From assembly GCA_035626815.1 (NCBI GenBank), contig DASPMY010000059.1, forward strand, positions 1 through 34,695: a stretch of 34,695 bases of DNA, read 5' to 3'. Below, one piece after another: positions 6,856 through 13,177 of this stretch (position 1 is its first letter; the number at the start of each line of letters is the position of its first letter). Source of the DNA: Croceibacterium_A sp035626815 (lineage in GTDB: Bacteria > Pseudomonadota > Alphaproteobacteria > Sphingomonadales > Sphingomonadaceae). Both the position numbers and the translations under genes were made by a program. The notes below the pieces were generated by a model, which had not been told where the DNA came from, did no database searches, and saw only the letters and a list, made by a program, of their open reading frames with translations.

Positions 6856-7590
6856 ATGGCAGTAGCAATCAGGCTTTCGCGGGGCGGTGCCAAGAAGCGC
6901 CCCTATTACCGCATCGTGGTGGCGGACAGCCGCTCGGCGCGCGACGGCAAGTACCTCGAGCAGATCGGCACCTACAACCCGCTGCTGGCCAAGGACGACG
7001 CCGCACGGGTGAAGCTCGACGAGGACCGCGCCCGCTACTGGCTCGGCGTCGGCGCGCAAGTGTCCGACCGCGTCGCCCGCTTCCTTGATGCCGCCGGCAT
7101 CAAGGAGCGCGCCGCGCGGTCAAATCCGAAGAAGGCCGAGCCGGGCGACAAGGCCAAGGAGCGCGCCGAGGAGCGCGCCGCCAAGGCCGCCGCCGCCGAG
7201 GAAGCCGCCAACGCGCCCAAGGAAGAGCCGGTCGTCGAGGAAGCGGCGGTGACCGCCGAGGCTCCGGCGGAGGAAGCGACTGCCGAGGCTCCGGCCGAGG
7301 AAGCCGCCGCCGAAGCGCCGGCCGAGGAAGCGGTGGCCGAGGAAGCGGCCGCCGAAGCGCCGGCCGAGGCCGCGGCGCCGGTCAGCTCCGACGAGCCGGC
7401 CGAGGGCGCCGAGACTCCGGGCGAAGCGGGCGAGGCGACCGTCGCCGTCAGCTCCGAGGAGCCGGTCGAGGGCGGCGAGGAAGTGGTCGAGCAGGCCGTC
7501 GAGGAGCAGGCCGATGCGGCTCCGGCCGAGGAGGCCGCCGCGGAGGAAGCTCCGGCCGACGAGGCGACCGAGGAAAAGGCCGAGGGCTGA
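6856..7590 (+). CDS. rpsP: 30S ribosomal protein S16 with long acidic Ala/Glu tail
   Basis: S16 is an assembly protein of the 30S body. Residues 1 to about 85 are canonical: MAVAIRLSRGGAKKRPYYRI, VVADSRSARDGKYLEQIGTY, NPL, then the YWLGVGAQVSDRVARFL helix. From about residue 95 a lysine-rich linker leads into roughly 140 residues of low complexity dominated by Ala, Glu and Pro, with near-tandem units such as AEAPAEEA and two VSS(D/E)EP segments. At 244 residues it is far longer than the usual 80-165. GGAAAGG precedes ATG 6856. The stop TGA (7588-7590) overlaps the rimM ATG by one base, implying translational coupling. The tail keeps the host codon bias, so it is probably real. Confidence 0.95.
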   Translation: MAVAIRLSRGGAKKRPYYRIVVADSRSARDGKYLEQIGTYNPLLAKDDAARVKLDEDRARYWLGVGAQVSDRVARFLDAAGIKERAARSNPKKAEPGDKAKERAEERAAKAAAAEEAANAPKEEPVVEEAAVTAEAPAEEATAEAPAEEAAAEAPAEEAVAEEAAAEAPAEAAAPVSSDEPAEGAETPGEAGEATVAVSSEEPVEGGEEVVEQAVEEQADAAPAEEAAAEEAPADEATEEKAEG

Positions 7591-8189
7591 TGGCCAAGCT
7601 CCCCTCCCCTTCAGGGGAGGGGCCGGGGGTGGGGGCTGTCCGCCGCGCGCCACCCGACAAGCCCCACCCCAACCCCTCCCCTGCAGGGGAGGGGCTTGCG
7701 CGCGCCGAACGTCCCGTCACGCTCGCCGCCATCACCGGCGCGCACGGCGTGACGGGCGAGGTCCGCCTCAAGCTGCTCGGCGAAGGCGTGTCATCGCTCT
7801 TCGCCCACAAGAGCTTCAACGGCGGCGCGCTGACGCTGACCAAGGTCCGCGACGACGGCAAGGGCGGGGCGATCGCCCGCTTCGCGCAAGTCGCCGACCG
7901 CACCGCCGCCGAGGCGCTGCGCGGCACCGTGCTGACCGTCCCGCGCTCGGCGCTGCCGCCGCTCGCCGAAGGCGAATACTACCACGCGGACCTCGTCGGC
8001 CTCGCCGCGGTGTCCGACGCCGGCGAGCCGCTCGGCGCCGTCGTCGCGGTCGAGAACTTCGGCGCCGGCGACATCGTCGAGATCGAACGCCCGGGCGGCA
8101 AGCGCTTCATGGTGCCGATGCGCCCCGAGGCGGTGCCCGAGTGGGACGGCGAGCGGCTGGTCGTGGCCCGGGCCTTTGCCGAGCTCTAG
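7590..8189 (+). CDS. rimM: Ribosome maturation factor RimM with repeat-derived N-terminal insert
   Basis: RimM binds S19 and assists maturation of the 30S head. The recognisable protein begins near residue 41 (RPVTLAAITGAHGVTGEVRL) and has the C-terminal PRC-barrel with EGEYYHADLVGLAAV and FMVPMRPEAVPEWD. Residues 3-38 (LPSPSGEGPGVGAVRR and PHPNPSPAGEGLARA) are encoded by an inverted pair of GC palindromes and are not part of the family. No ATG, GTG or TTG lies in frame between the repeat and the core, and ATG 7590 overlaps the rpsP stop (TGATG), so this is the likely start and the insert is translated. Length 199 against about 160-180. The stop shares CTAG with the convergent flavoprotein gene. 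Confidence 0.93.
   Translation: MAKLPSPSGEGPGVGAVRRAPPDKPHPNPSPAGEGLARAERPVTLAAITGAHGVTGEVRLKLLGEGVSSLFAHKSFNGGALTLTKVRDDGKGGAIARFAQVADRTAAEALRGTVLTVPRSALPPLAEGEYYHADLVGLAAVSDAGEPLGAVVAVENFGAGDIVEIERPGGKRFMVPMRPEAVPEWDGERLVVARAFAEL
7594..7698. repeat. Inverted pair of GC palindromes inserted in the 5' end of rimM
   Basis: Module one has arms CCCCTCCCCT (7601-7610) and AGGGGAGGGG (7613-7622), then CCGGGGGTGGGGGCTGTC. Module two has the same 10-bp arms at 7673-7682 and 7685-7694 around GC (a perfect 22-bp palindrome), preceded by GACAAGCCCCACCCCAA. Module two is the reverse complement of module one with few changes, so the element is a large imperfect inverted repeat of about 105 bp. Its length and phase keep rimM open. 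A relative lies at 3069-3159. Confidence 0.85.
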
Positions 8190-9115
8190 CGCCTGAGCGG
8201 CTCGAGCTCGGCGAGGTAGTTCCTGATCGCCGTCGCGGCGACGCCGCCTTCGCCCATCGCGTGGCTGATCTGGTCGAGCCCTTTGACCACGTCGCCGGCG
8301 GCGAACAGGCCGGGGACGTTGGTGCGCTGGTGCGAATCGACCACCACGCACTGGTCCTCGCTGATCATCGCCCCGGCTTCCTGCGCGAGATCCGCGCGGA
8401 CGCGCGAGCCGAGCGCCGGATAGATGCTGTCGAACGACCGGCGGCCCTCGGCGGTGTCGAGCGCCAGCCGGCCGTCGGCGATCTCGTAGCCGCCGCACGG
8501 GCCGGCGACGCGGCGGATGCCGGCGGCGTCGAGCTGGGCGGTGCATTGCCCGTCGAGGTCGTGCTCACCCTCGGGCGCGATCAGCGTCAGGTCGGCGGTA
8601 TAGCCGCGCAGGAACAGCGCCTCGGCGGTGCCGTGCTCGCCGGTGCCGATCACCGCGACGCGCCTGTCGGTGACCTCGTAGGCGTCGCAGATCGGGCAAT
8701 AGCGCAGCAGGCCCGCGGCCAGCGCCTCGCCGTGCAGCGCGTCGTCCATCCCCGGCGGGCGATTGTTGATCACCCCGGTGGCCAGCAGCACCGTGCGGGC
8801 GCGGAACTCGCGGGCCTCGGCGCACACGCGGAAGCCATCGCCGGCGCGCTCGAGCTTCGTCACCCGCGCCAGCTCGCGCTCGGCCCCGTAGCGCTCGGCC
8901 TGGGCCAGCATCCGCGCGAGCAGCTCGGTCCCCGGGATGCCGTCCGGAAAGCCGGCGTGGTTGTGCGAGCACGGGATCAGCGCGGCGCGGCTGGTGCCGC
9001 AGTCGAACAGCCGGATCGCAAGGTGGAAGCGGGCGAGATAGATCGCCGCGGTCAACCCGGCGGGTCCGGCCCCGACGATGATGCAGTCCTCGACGCTCGG
9101 CTGGCTCGGCGACAT
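8186..9115 (-). CDS. NAD(P)/FAD-dependent oxidoreductase, thioredoxin reductase-like
   Basis: A 309-residue flavoprotein with the low-molecular-weight thioredoxin reductase fold. It has the FAD dinucleotide motif GAGPAG at 15-20, a second GTGEHG motif at 157-162, the C-terminal FAD-binding GLFAAGDVVKGLDQ, and a redox-type CPIC pair at 140-143 in RYCPICDAYEV. True TrxB usually has CATC, so this belongs to a CP(V/I)C subgroup whose partner is not known. ATG at 9115 directly precedes the Rossmann strand. It lies opposite rimM and shares the CTAG stop overlap. It may reduce a small thioredoxin-like protein or act as a ferredoxin- or flavodoxin-type reductase; substrate cannot be told from sequence. 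Confidence 0.82.
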   Translation of the reverse strand: MSPSQPSVEDCIIVGAGPAGLTAAIYLARFHLAIRLFDCGTSRAALIPCSHNHAGFPDGIPGTELLARMLAQAERYGAERELARVTKLERAGDGFRVCAEAREFRARTVLLATGVINNRPPGMDDALHGEALAAGLLRYCPICDAYEVTDRRVAVIGTGEHGTAEALFLRGYTADLTLIAPEGEHDLDGQCTAQLDAAGIRRVAGPCGGYEIADGRLALDTAEGRRSFDSIYPALGSRVRADLAQEAGAMISEDQCVVVDSHQRTNVPGLFAAGDVVKGLDQISHAMGEGGVAATAIRNYLAELEPLRR

Positions 9116-9201
9116 GGCTCGAACAACGCGCGGGCGCCGAACGCTTTCCCGCCCGCGGCAATTCGCTTCGCCTCGCCCGGGGCCGGCTGTATGCAGCGCG
9201 C

Positions 9202-9897
9202 ATGGCGCCGATCCTCAAGTCCCGGGTGGAGCACCACCGCGGCCACTCGGTGCTCGCCTTCCCCGCGGGCTCGCGGCCGCTGGTGATCGATGCCGGCGCG
9301 CATCGCGGCGAGTTCGCGGCCAGCGTGCACGCCGCCTGGAATGCGCGCTGCCATGCGATCGAGGCATCGCCGGCGCTGTTCGCGCGGCTCGCGCTGCCGC
9401 CCGGGACGCGCGCGCATCACTTCGCGCTCGGCGGGGCCGACGGCACCGCCACTTTCGCGCTGGCCGACAATCCCGAGGCCTCGCGCGCGGTCGGCGGCGA
9501 TGCCGCCGGGATAACGGTGCCGGCGCGCGGCCTCGGCTCGTTCCTCGCCGAAGTGGCGCCGGACGGCGTCGACCTGCTCAAGCTCGACATCGAAGGGGCG
9601 GAGATCGCCGCGCTCGCCAGCCTCGGCGACGATCAGCTCGCCGCCATCGGCCAGCTGACGGTCGAGTTCCACGACTGGTGCGGCCAGGCCTCGCGCGCCG
9701 AGGTCGACCGGGCGATCGCGCGGCTGCGCGGGCTCGGGTTCGTCGCCTTCAACCTGTCGTTCCACAACCGCTCGGACATGCTGTTCGTCAATCGCCGGTC
9801 ATGCCGGCTGAGCGCGTGGGACCGGTGGCGCATCGGCGTGTGGCACCGCTTTTCCGCCGGGCTGCGGCGGATCGTGGCGCGCCGGCTCGCGGCCTGA
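9202..9897 (+). CDS. FkbM family SAM-dependent methyltransferase
   Basis: A 231-residue class I methyltransferase of the FkbM type, which usually O-methylates sugars or secondary metabolites. The SAM motif I region reads PLVIDAGAHRGEFAA, the acidic motif II follows in CHAIEASPALFARL, and the family hallmark DLLKLDIEGAE is present, followed by LTVEFHDW. The C-terminus is basic (RRIVARRLAA). No strong ribosome-binding site precedes ATG 9202, so the start is the best available rather than certain. It stands alone with no glycan-synthesis neighbours, which gives no hint of the acceptor. It is divergent from the flavoprotein and convergent with the small membrane protein gene. Confidence 0.85.
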   Translation: MAPILKSRVEHHRGHSVLAFPAGSRPLVIDAGAHRGEFAASVHAAWNARCHAIEASPALFARLALPPGTRAHHFALGGADGTATFALADNPEASRAVGGDAAGITVPARGLGSFLAEVAPDGVDLLKLDIEGAEIAALASLGDDQLAAIGQLTVEFHDWCGQASRAEVDRAIARLRGLGFVAFNLSFHNRSDMLFVNRRSCRLSAWDRWRIGVWHRFSAGLRRIVARRLAA

Positions 9898-9912
9898 GCG
9901 GCGCGCCCCGTT

Positions 9913-10248
9913 TCAAGCCAGCGCCGGGTGCAGCGCGCAGGCGCTGCTCGCCGCCAGCGCGCCGTCGGCCATGGCGCGGACCGGCGCCGGTGTCGCCACC
10001 GCCATCACGGTCACCCACAGGACCAGCGTGATCACCCCGGCGGCGAAGCCGCGGGCGGCGGCGAGGATCGGGGCCGACAGCCCCGGTCCGTGGACATCGG
10101 CCGGGATATCATAAGCGTTGCCTATGTTCCGGCGGTCCCGCCCGCGGCGCCCGAAGCGGCGCCCGAGCTTGTCGGCGCCGACGGCGACGGAGGCCGAGAA
10201 ACGCCGGTGCCCGGCATTCCAGTCGCGCATGAATTGCTCATCGATCAT
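9913..10248 (-). CDS. Small hypothetical membrane protein
   Basis: Not recognised as a named family. The minus strand from ATG 10248 encodes 111 residues beginning MIDEQFMRDWNAGHRRFSAS. A basic, hydrophilic N-terminal half precedes one hydrophobic stretch (about residues 70-88, GFAAGVITLVLWVTVMAVAT), then an Ala-rich end. Codon use follows the host's GC-rich third-position pattern throughout and the ribosome site is weak (aggggaaa). It is divergent from the LysR regulator gene with palindromes between them, the usual arrangement for a LysR target, so it may be regulated by that protein. It could be a small inner-membrane protein with the N-terminus in the cytoplasm. Confidence 0.6.
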   Translation of the reverse strand: MIDEQFMRDWNAGHRRFSASVAVGADKLGRRFGRRGRDRRNIGNAYDIPADVHGPGLSAPILAAARGFAAGVITLVLWVTVMAVATPAPVRAMADGALAASSACALHPALA

Positions 10249-10265
10249 GACGTTTCCCCTATCTG

Positions 10266-10281
10266 CTGTGGTGGCGCACAG
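10266..10281. promoter_or_regulatory. Inverted repeat in the divergent promoter region
   Basis: CTGTG (10266-10270), six bases, CACAG (10277-10281). It sits just upstream of the small membrane protein start (10248) in the space shared with the LysR gene. It may be an operator for the minus-strand gene; the match could also be chance. Confidence 0.3.
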
Positions 10282-10327
10282 ATGCCCCGCCGGCCGCGCC
10301 GCCGCCAACAAAACCACTGTCGCGTGG

Positions 10328-10344
10328 TATAAGGATGGCTTATA
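10328..10344. promoter_or_regulatory. Palindromic LysR-type box before the regulator gene
   Basis: TATAAG (10328-10333), GATGG, CTTATA (10339-10344) is a perfect 6-bp dyad and contains the T-N11-A pattern (T10330, A10342) typical of LysR-family binding sites. It ends 9 bases before the regulator ATG and touches its AAGGTG ribosome site, so binding would block the gene's own expression. Confidence 0.6.
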
Positions 10345-10353
10345 AGGTGCGCG

Positions 10354-11268
10354 ATGGACCGGCTGCCGCCCTTGTCCGCCATTCGCGCCTTCGAGGCCGC
10401 CGGGCGGCTGGAGAACTTCTCGCGCGCGGCGGACGAGCTCGGGCTGACCCAGGCGGCGGTCAGCTATCAGATCCGCCAGCTCGAGGACCGCGTCGGCCGG
10501 CCGCTGTTCGTGCGCGAGAAAGGCCGCGTGCGGCTGTCGGACAGCGGCCGGCGGCTCCTGCCCGCGGTGACCAGCGGGTTCGCCGGCATCGCCGAGGCGT
10601 TCGCCGCGTTGCGCGAGGAGGACGAGGACGTGCTCGACCTCAACGCCTCGGTATCGTTCGGCGGCACCTGGCTGAGCGCGCGGATCGGCCGCTTCCAGGT
10701 GCGCTATCCCGACCTCGCGGTGCGCTTGTCGCTGGCCAACGAGCTGATCGACTTCGCTCTCGGCGGGACCGACGCGACGATCCGCGCCGGGCGCGGGCAG
10801 TGGGACGGGCTGCGCAGCGAGTTCCTGTTCCGCCAGCACTTCACCCCGATGTGCGCCCCGGGCTTCCTCGAGGCGAACGCCATCGCCCGGCCGGAGGACC
10901 TGCTGCGCGTCGAGCGGCTCGGCCCGAACGATCCGATGTGGGCGGCGTGGTTCGCCCAGGCCGGCATCGGCGCGCCGCCGCCGGCGCGGCAGGGGGTGGT
11001 GATGGACAGCCAGCTGCAGGAGGCGAGCGCGACGATGAGCGGGTTCGGCATCGCGCTGATGAGCCCGCTCTACTGGACCGCCGATCTCGCCAGCGGGCGG
11101 CTGGTGCAGCCGTTCGCCACGCTCTACTTGCCCGGCAGCGCGCAATGGCTGGTCCACCCGACCGCGCGCGCCGGCGTGCGCAAGATCGAGCGGTTCCGCG
11201 AATGGCTCCACGACGAGCTGGCGGCGGACCGGGGGCTGGTGCCGGGGGAAGTGTGGCAGGCGGCCTAG
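10354..11268 (+). CDS. LysR family transcriptional regulator, GcvA-like
   Basis: A 304-residue regulator. The N-terminal winged helix-turn-helix (about 1-62) reads LPPLSAIRAFEAAGRLENFS and then RAADELGLTQAAVSYQIRQL, followed by LFVREKGRVRLSDSGRRLLP. A co-inducer domain of the periplasmic-binding type follows, with GGTDATIRAGRGQWDGL and a GFGIALMSPLYW segment typical of the GcvA/AmpR-like group. ATG 10354 has AAGGTG 4-9 bases upstream. The perfect palindrome at 10328-10344 suggests autorepression, and the divergent small membrane gene is the natural target. No glycine-cleavage genes are nearby, so the GcvA label describes similarity only. Effector unknown. Confidence 0.88.
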   Translation: MDRLPPLSAIRAFEAAGRLENFSRAADELGLTQAAVSYQIRQLEDRVGRPLFVREKGRVRLSDSGRRLLPAVTSGFAGIAEAFAALREEDEDVLDLNASVSFGGTWLSARIGRFQVRYPDLAVRLSLANELIDFALGGTDATIRAGRGQWDGLRSEFLFRQHFTPMCAPGFLEANAIARPEDLLRVERLGPNDPMWAAWFAQAGIGAPPPARQGVVMDSQLQEASATMSGFGIALMSPLYWTADLASGRLVQPFATLYLPGSAQWLVHPTARAGVRKIERFREWLHDELAADRGLVPGEVWQAA

Positions 11269-11306
11269 GAACGCGTCCGGAATGAATCGGTCGGCCTCAG
11301 GGCGAA

Positions 11307-11335
11307 TTGACGCTGCGGGCGCTGATGTATATACA
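11307..11335 (+). promoter_or_regulatory. Strong sigma70-type promoter of the vapBC operon
   Basis: TTGACG (11307-11312), a 17-base spacer, then TATACA (11330-11335): near-consensus elements at ideal spacing, predicting a start near 11342, six bases before the GGAGG of the antitoxin gene. The -10 lies inside the first GTATATAC operator half. It is the clearest promoter in the window. Confidence 0.75.
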
Positions 11336-11347
11336 TTAGGTATATAC
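11327..11347. promoter_or_regulatory. Toxin-antitoxin operator: two GTATATAC sites
   Basis: GTATATAC at 11327-11334 and again at 11340-11347, five bases apart. Each site is itself a palindrome, so the whole is a perfect dyad. One site overlaps the -10 and the other covers the predicted transcription start. This is the expected layout for autorepression by a VapB-VapC complex. Confidence 0.75.
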
Positions 11348-11357
11348 GGAGGTAGCG

Positions 11358-11720
11358 ATGGGCAGTTCTGAGAAACGGAAGCTCGGCGACAATCGCGAGT
11401 CCATGCGCCTATCGGGTTCACGGCCATGGATGACGGTCCGCGAAAAGAAGCACTATCGCGCTAAGATATTCCAGTCTGGCAACTCGTTGGCCGTGCGCAT
11501 TCCGGCGGGCTCGAAACTCGAAGCGGGCATGGAGATGGACCTGACCATCGAAGATGGTGAGTTCCTGTCGCTCGAGCCGGTTGAGCGGCCCAAGCGCAAG
11601 TTCAACATCGCCAAAGTGGCAGGTTCCGCGACCAACTTGCGGCGCATCGATCCCGAGGACCGCGTCTTCGAGGAGCGGCCCTTGCGCGGGGGCGGATTGC
11701 GTCCGGTCAAGGACGCGTGA
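11358..11720 (+). CDS. vapB: VapB-like antitoxin with AbrB/MazE-type fold
   Basis: Antitoxin of a type II pair; its N-terminal swapped-hairpin domain binds DNA and the C-terminus wraps the PIN toxin. The 120-residue product contains the AbrB-type core RAKIFQSGNSLAVRIPAGSK and a C-terminal basic-then-acidic tail (about 75-120, NLRRIDPEDRVFEERPL). It carries about 34 extra N-terminal residues. ATG 11358 is chosen because GGAGG (11348-11352) is five bases upstream and adjoins the operator; ATG 11430 would give a typical-length protein but has no ribosome site. The gene is less GC-rich than its neighbours, suggesting transfer. It overlaps the toxin start by four bases (GTGA). Confidence 0.85.
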   Translation: MGSSEKRKLGDNRESMRLSGSRPWMTVREKKHYRAKIFQSGNSLAVRIPAGSKLEAGMEMDLTIEDGEFLSLEPVERPKRKFNIAKVAGSATNLRRIDPEDRVFEERPLRGGGLRPVKDA

Positions 11721-12091
11721 AGTACCTGCTCGACAGCAATGTCATCATTGCCCTGGTGATGAACGACGACGAGAGCATCGTCCGCCGCGCCGCAGAGTGC
11801 GATGAGGGGGACATGGTGACGTCCGCGATCGCCTACGCGGAAGTCGCGTACGGTTCGACGCGCGGGCAGCCCCCAGCATTCGAGCAGCTCCAAGCCTTCG
11901 TCGAGGAGGTTCCCATTCTCGATTTCGACTTCAAAGCGGCGCTCGCATACGCAACGCTGCCGTTCAAGCGGGCTAGTTACGATCGCCTGATTGCGGCGCA
12001 CGCCCTATCGCACGACCTCATTGTCGTTACCGACAACGAGAAGCACTTTGCCGATGTGCCGGGGCTGAGGGTCGAAAACTGGACGGCTTGA
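11717..12091 (+). CDS. vapC: PIN-domain ribonuclease toxin, VapC family
   Basis: PIN-domain RNases of this family cleave tRNA or rRNA when freed from antitoxin. The 124-residue product has the expected acidic active-site pattern: Asp in YLLDSNVIIALV near the start, Glu in SAIAYAEVAYG, Asp in KRASYDRLIAAHA, and Asp in IVVTDNEKHFADVPGL near the end. All four positions are intact, so it is probably active. The start is GTG 11717, overlapping the antitoxin stop (GTGA). The stop TGA (12089-12091) overlaps the ATG of the DUF1493-like gene by one base. Codon use resembles the antitoxin and differs from ffh or trmD. Confidence 0.88.
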   Translation: MKYLLDSNVIIALVMNDDESIVRRAAECDEGDMVTSAIAYAEVAYGSTRGQPPAFEQLQAFVEEVPILDFDFKAALAYATLPFKRASYDRLIAAHALSHDLIVVTDNEKHFADVPGLRVENWTA

Positions 12092-12438
12092 TGGTTTCAA
12101 CTCTCGAGAAAGTCATCGGAATAGCCGTTGCGTCTGGACAAGCCAGGCGAGAAAGCTGCGTTCGGGAAGCTGCCGTCCATCAAGACTTGGGCATCAACGG
12201 CGATGAAGGCGACGAGTTTGTCGCTGCGTTGTGCAACGAATTCGGCGACTGGATTGCTGAATGGCCTTGGACGCGATTTGTGGATTTCAACGAACCGCCA
12301 GCTTGGCTGGGGCCGAAGGTCTGGAAGGCGCTTCGCTTGCCCAACCCGGCGGTCGCCTTCCCAGGATATGTGGAGGAGCGCCTCGAACTTGGGCACATCG
12401 TGGCGGTCATCGAAAAAGGGCATTGGTTCGAACCATGA
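12091..12438 (+). CDS. DUF1493-like small protein
   Basis: A 115-residue protein resembling the DUF1493 family, which has an acyl-carrier-protein-like fold and no established function. The matching parts are VHQDLGINGDEGDEFVAALC, in the position of the ACP helix II region, and the C-terminal LELGHIVAVIEKGHWFEP. The ACP phosphopantetheine Ser is absent (the site reads GDEGDEF), so it should not carry acyl groups. ATG 12091 overlaps the vapC stop (TGATG) and the end overlaps the trmD start (ATGA), so it is translationally locked between toxin and trmD. GC content resembles vapBC, suggesting they arrived together. Family call is by pattern, without search. Confidence 0.65.
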   Translation: MVSTLEKVIGIAVASGQARRESCVREAAVHQDLGINGDEGDEFVAALCNEFGDWIAEWPWTRFVDFNEPPAWLGPKVWKALRLPNPAVAFPGYVEERLELGHIVAVIEKGHWFEP

Positions 12439-13166
12439 CTTTCGCCGCCACCGTTCTCACCCTCTATCCCGAGATGTTCCCCGGGCCGCTCGGCGTGTCG
12501 CTGGCCGGGCGGGCGCTCGAGGACGGCCTGTGGTCGCTCGAGACGGTACAGATCCGCGACTTCGCTGCCGACAGGCACCGCACGGTCGACGATACCCCGG
12601 CGGGCGGCGGGGCGGGGATGGTGCTGCGCGCGGACGTGCTCGCGGCGGCTGTCGACCGCGCCACGGCGCTGCAGCCCGACTGCCCGGTGCTCGCGCTGAC
12701 CCCGCGCGGCGCGCCGATCGCGCAGGCCCGCGTTCGCCAGCTCGCGGCGGGGCCGGGGGTGACGCTGCTGTGCGGCCGGTTCGAGGGATTCGACGAGCGG
12801 ATTTTCGAAGGCCGTGCGGTCGAGGAGGTCAGCCTGGCGGACATCGTGCTGTCCGGCGGCGAGCCCGCCGCGATCGCCATTCTCGACGCTTGCATTCGCC
12901 TGTTGCCCGGCGTAATGGGCGCGGCCTCAAGCGGGGCCGAGGAATCCTTCGAGGAAGGGCTGCTCGAATATCCGCACTATACCCGACCTCAGGAATGGGA
13001 AGGGCGCACGATCCCTGAAGTGCTGCGATCGGGGGATCATGCGAAAATCGCCGCCTGGCGCAAGCAACGGGCGGAAGAGGACACACGGTCACGCAGGCCG
13101 GACCTTTGGGAGCGCCACAGGGGTGCTCGGGACCGATCTGCCTCTGGCGCGCGGCGCGACGATTAG
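12435..13166 (+). CDS. trmD: tRNA (guanine37-N1)-methyltransferase
   Basis: Makes m1G37 next to the anticodon of tRNAs reading CNN-type codons and prevents +1 frameshifting; essential in most bacteria. The 243-residue product has the SPOUT knot elements LLCGRFEGFDERIFEG and EEVSLADIVLSGGEPAA, and DDTPAGGGAGMVLRADV in the SAM region. ATG 12435 gives the canonical MTFAATVLTLYPEMFP start; longer frames upstream belong to the DUF1493-like gene. That gene's stop overlaps this ATG (ATGA) and no separate ribosome site is clear, so translation is probably coupled to it. rplS follows after 11 bases. In most relatives rimM directly precedes trmD; here they are 4.2 kb apart. Confidence 0.96.
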   Translation: MTFAATVLTLYPEMFPGPLGVSLAGRALEDGLWSLETVQIRDFAADRHRTVDDTPAGGGAGMVLRADVLAAAVDRATALQPDCPVLALTPRGAPIAQARVRQLAAGPGVTLLCGRFEGFDERIFEGRAVEEVSLADIVLSGGEPAAIAILDACIRLLPGVMGAASSGAEESFEEGLLEYPHYTRPQEWEGRTIPEVLRSGDHAKIAAWRKQRAEEDTRSRRPDLWERHRGARDRSASGARRDD

Positions 13167-13177
13167 AGGAACCCGAG

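Noticed and set aside
11430..11720. Shorter vapB starting at ATG 11430
   Set aside because: It would give a more usual antitoxin length, but has no ribosome site, whereas ATG 11358 has GGAGG at ideal spacing next to the operator. Kept only as an alternative.
12128..13166. Longer forms of trmD beginning upstream of 12435
   Set aside because: The added residues are the DUF1493-like gene read in another phase; the TrmD N-terminus is conserved from 12435.
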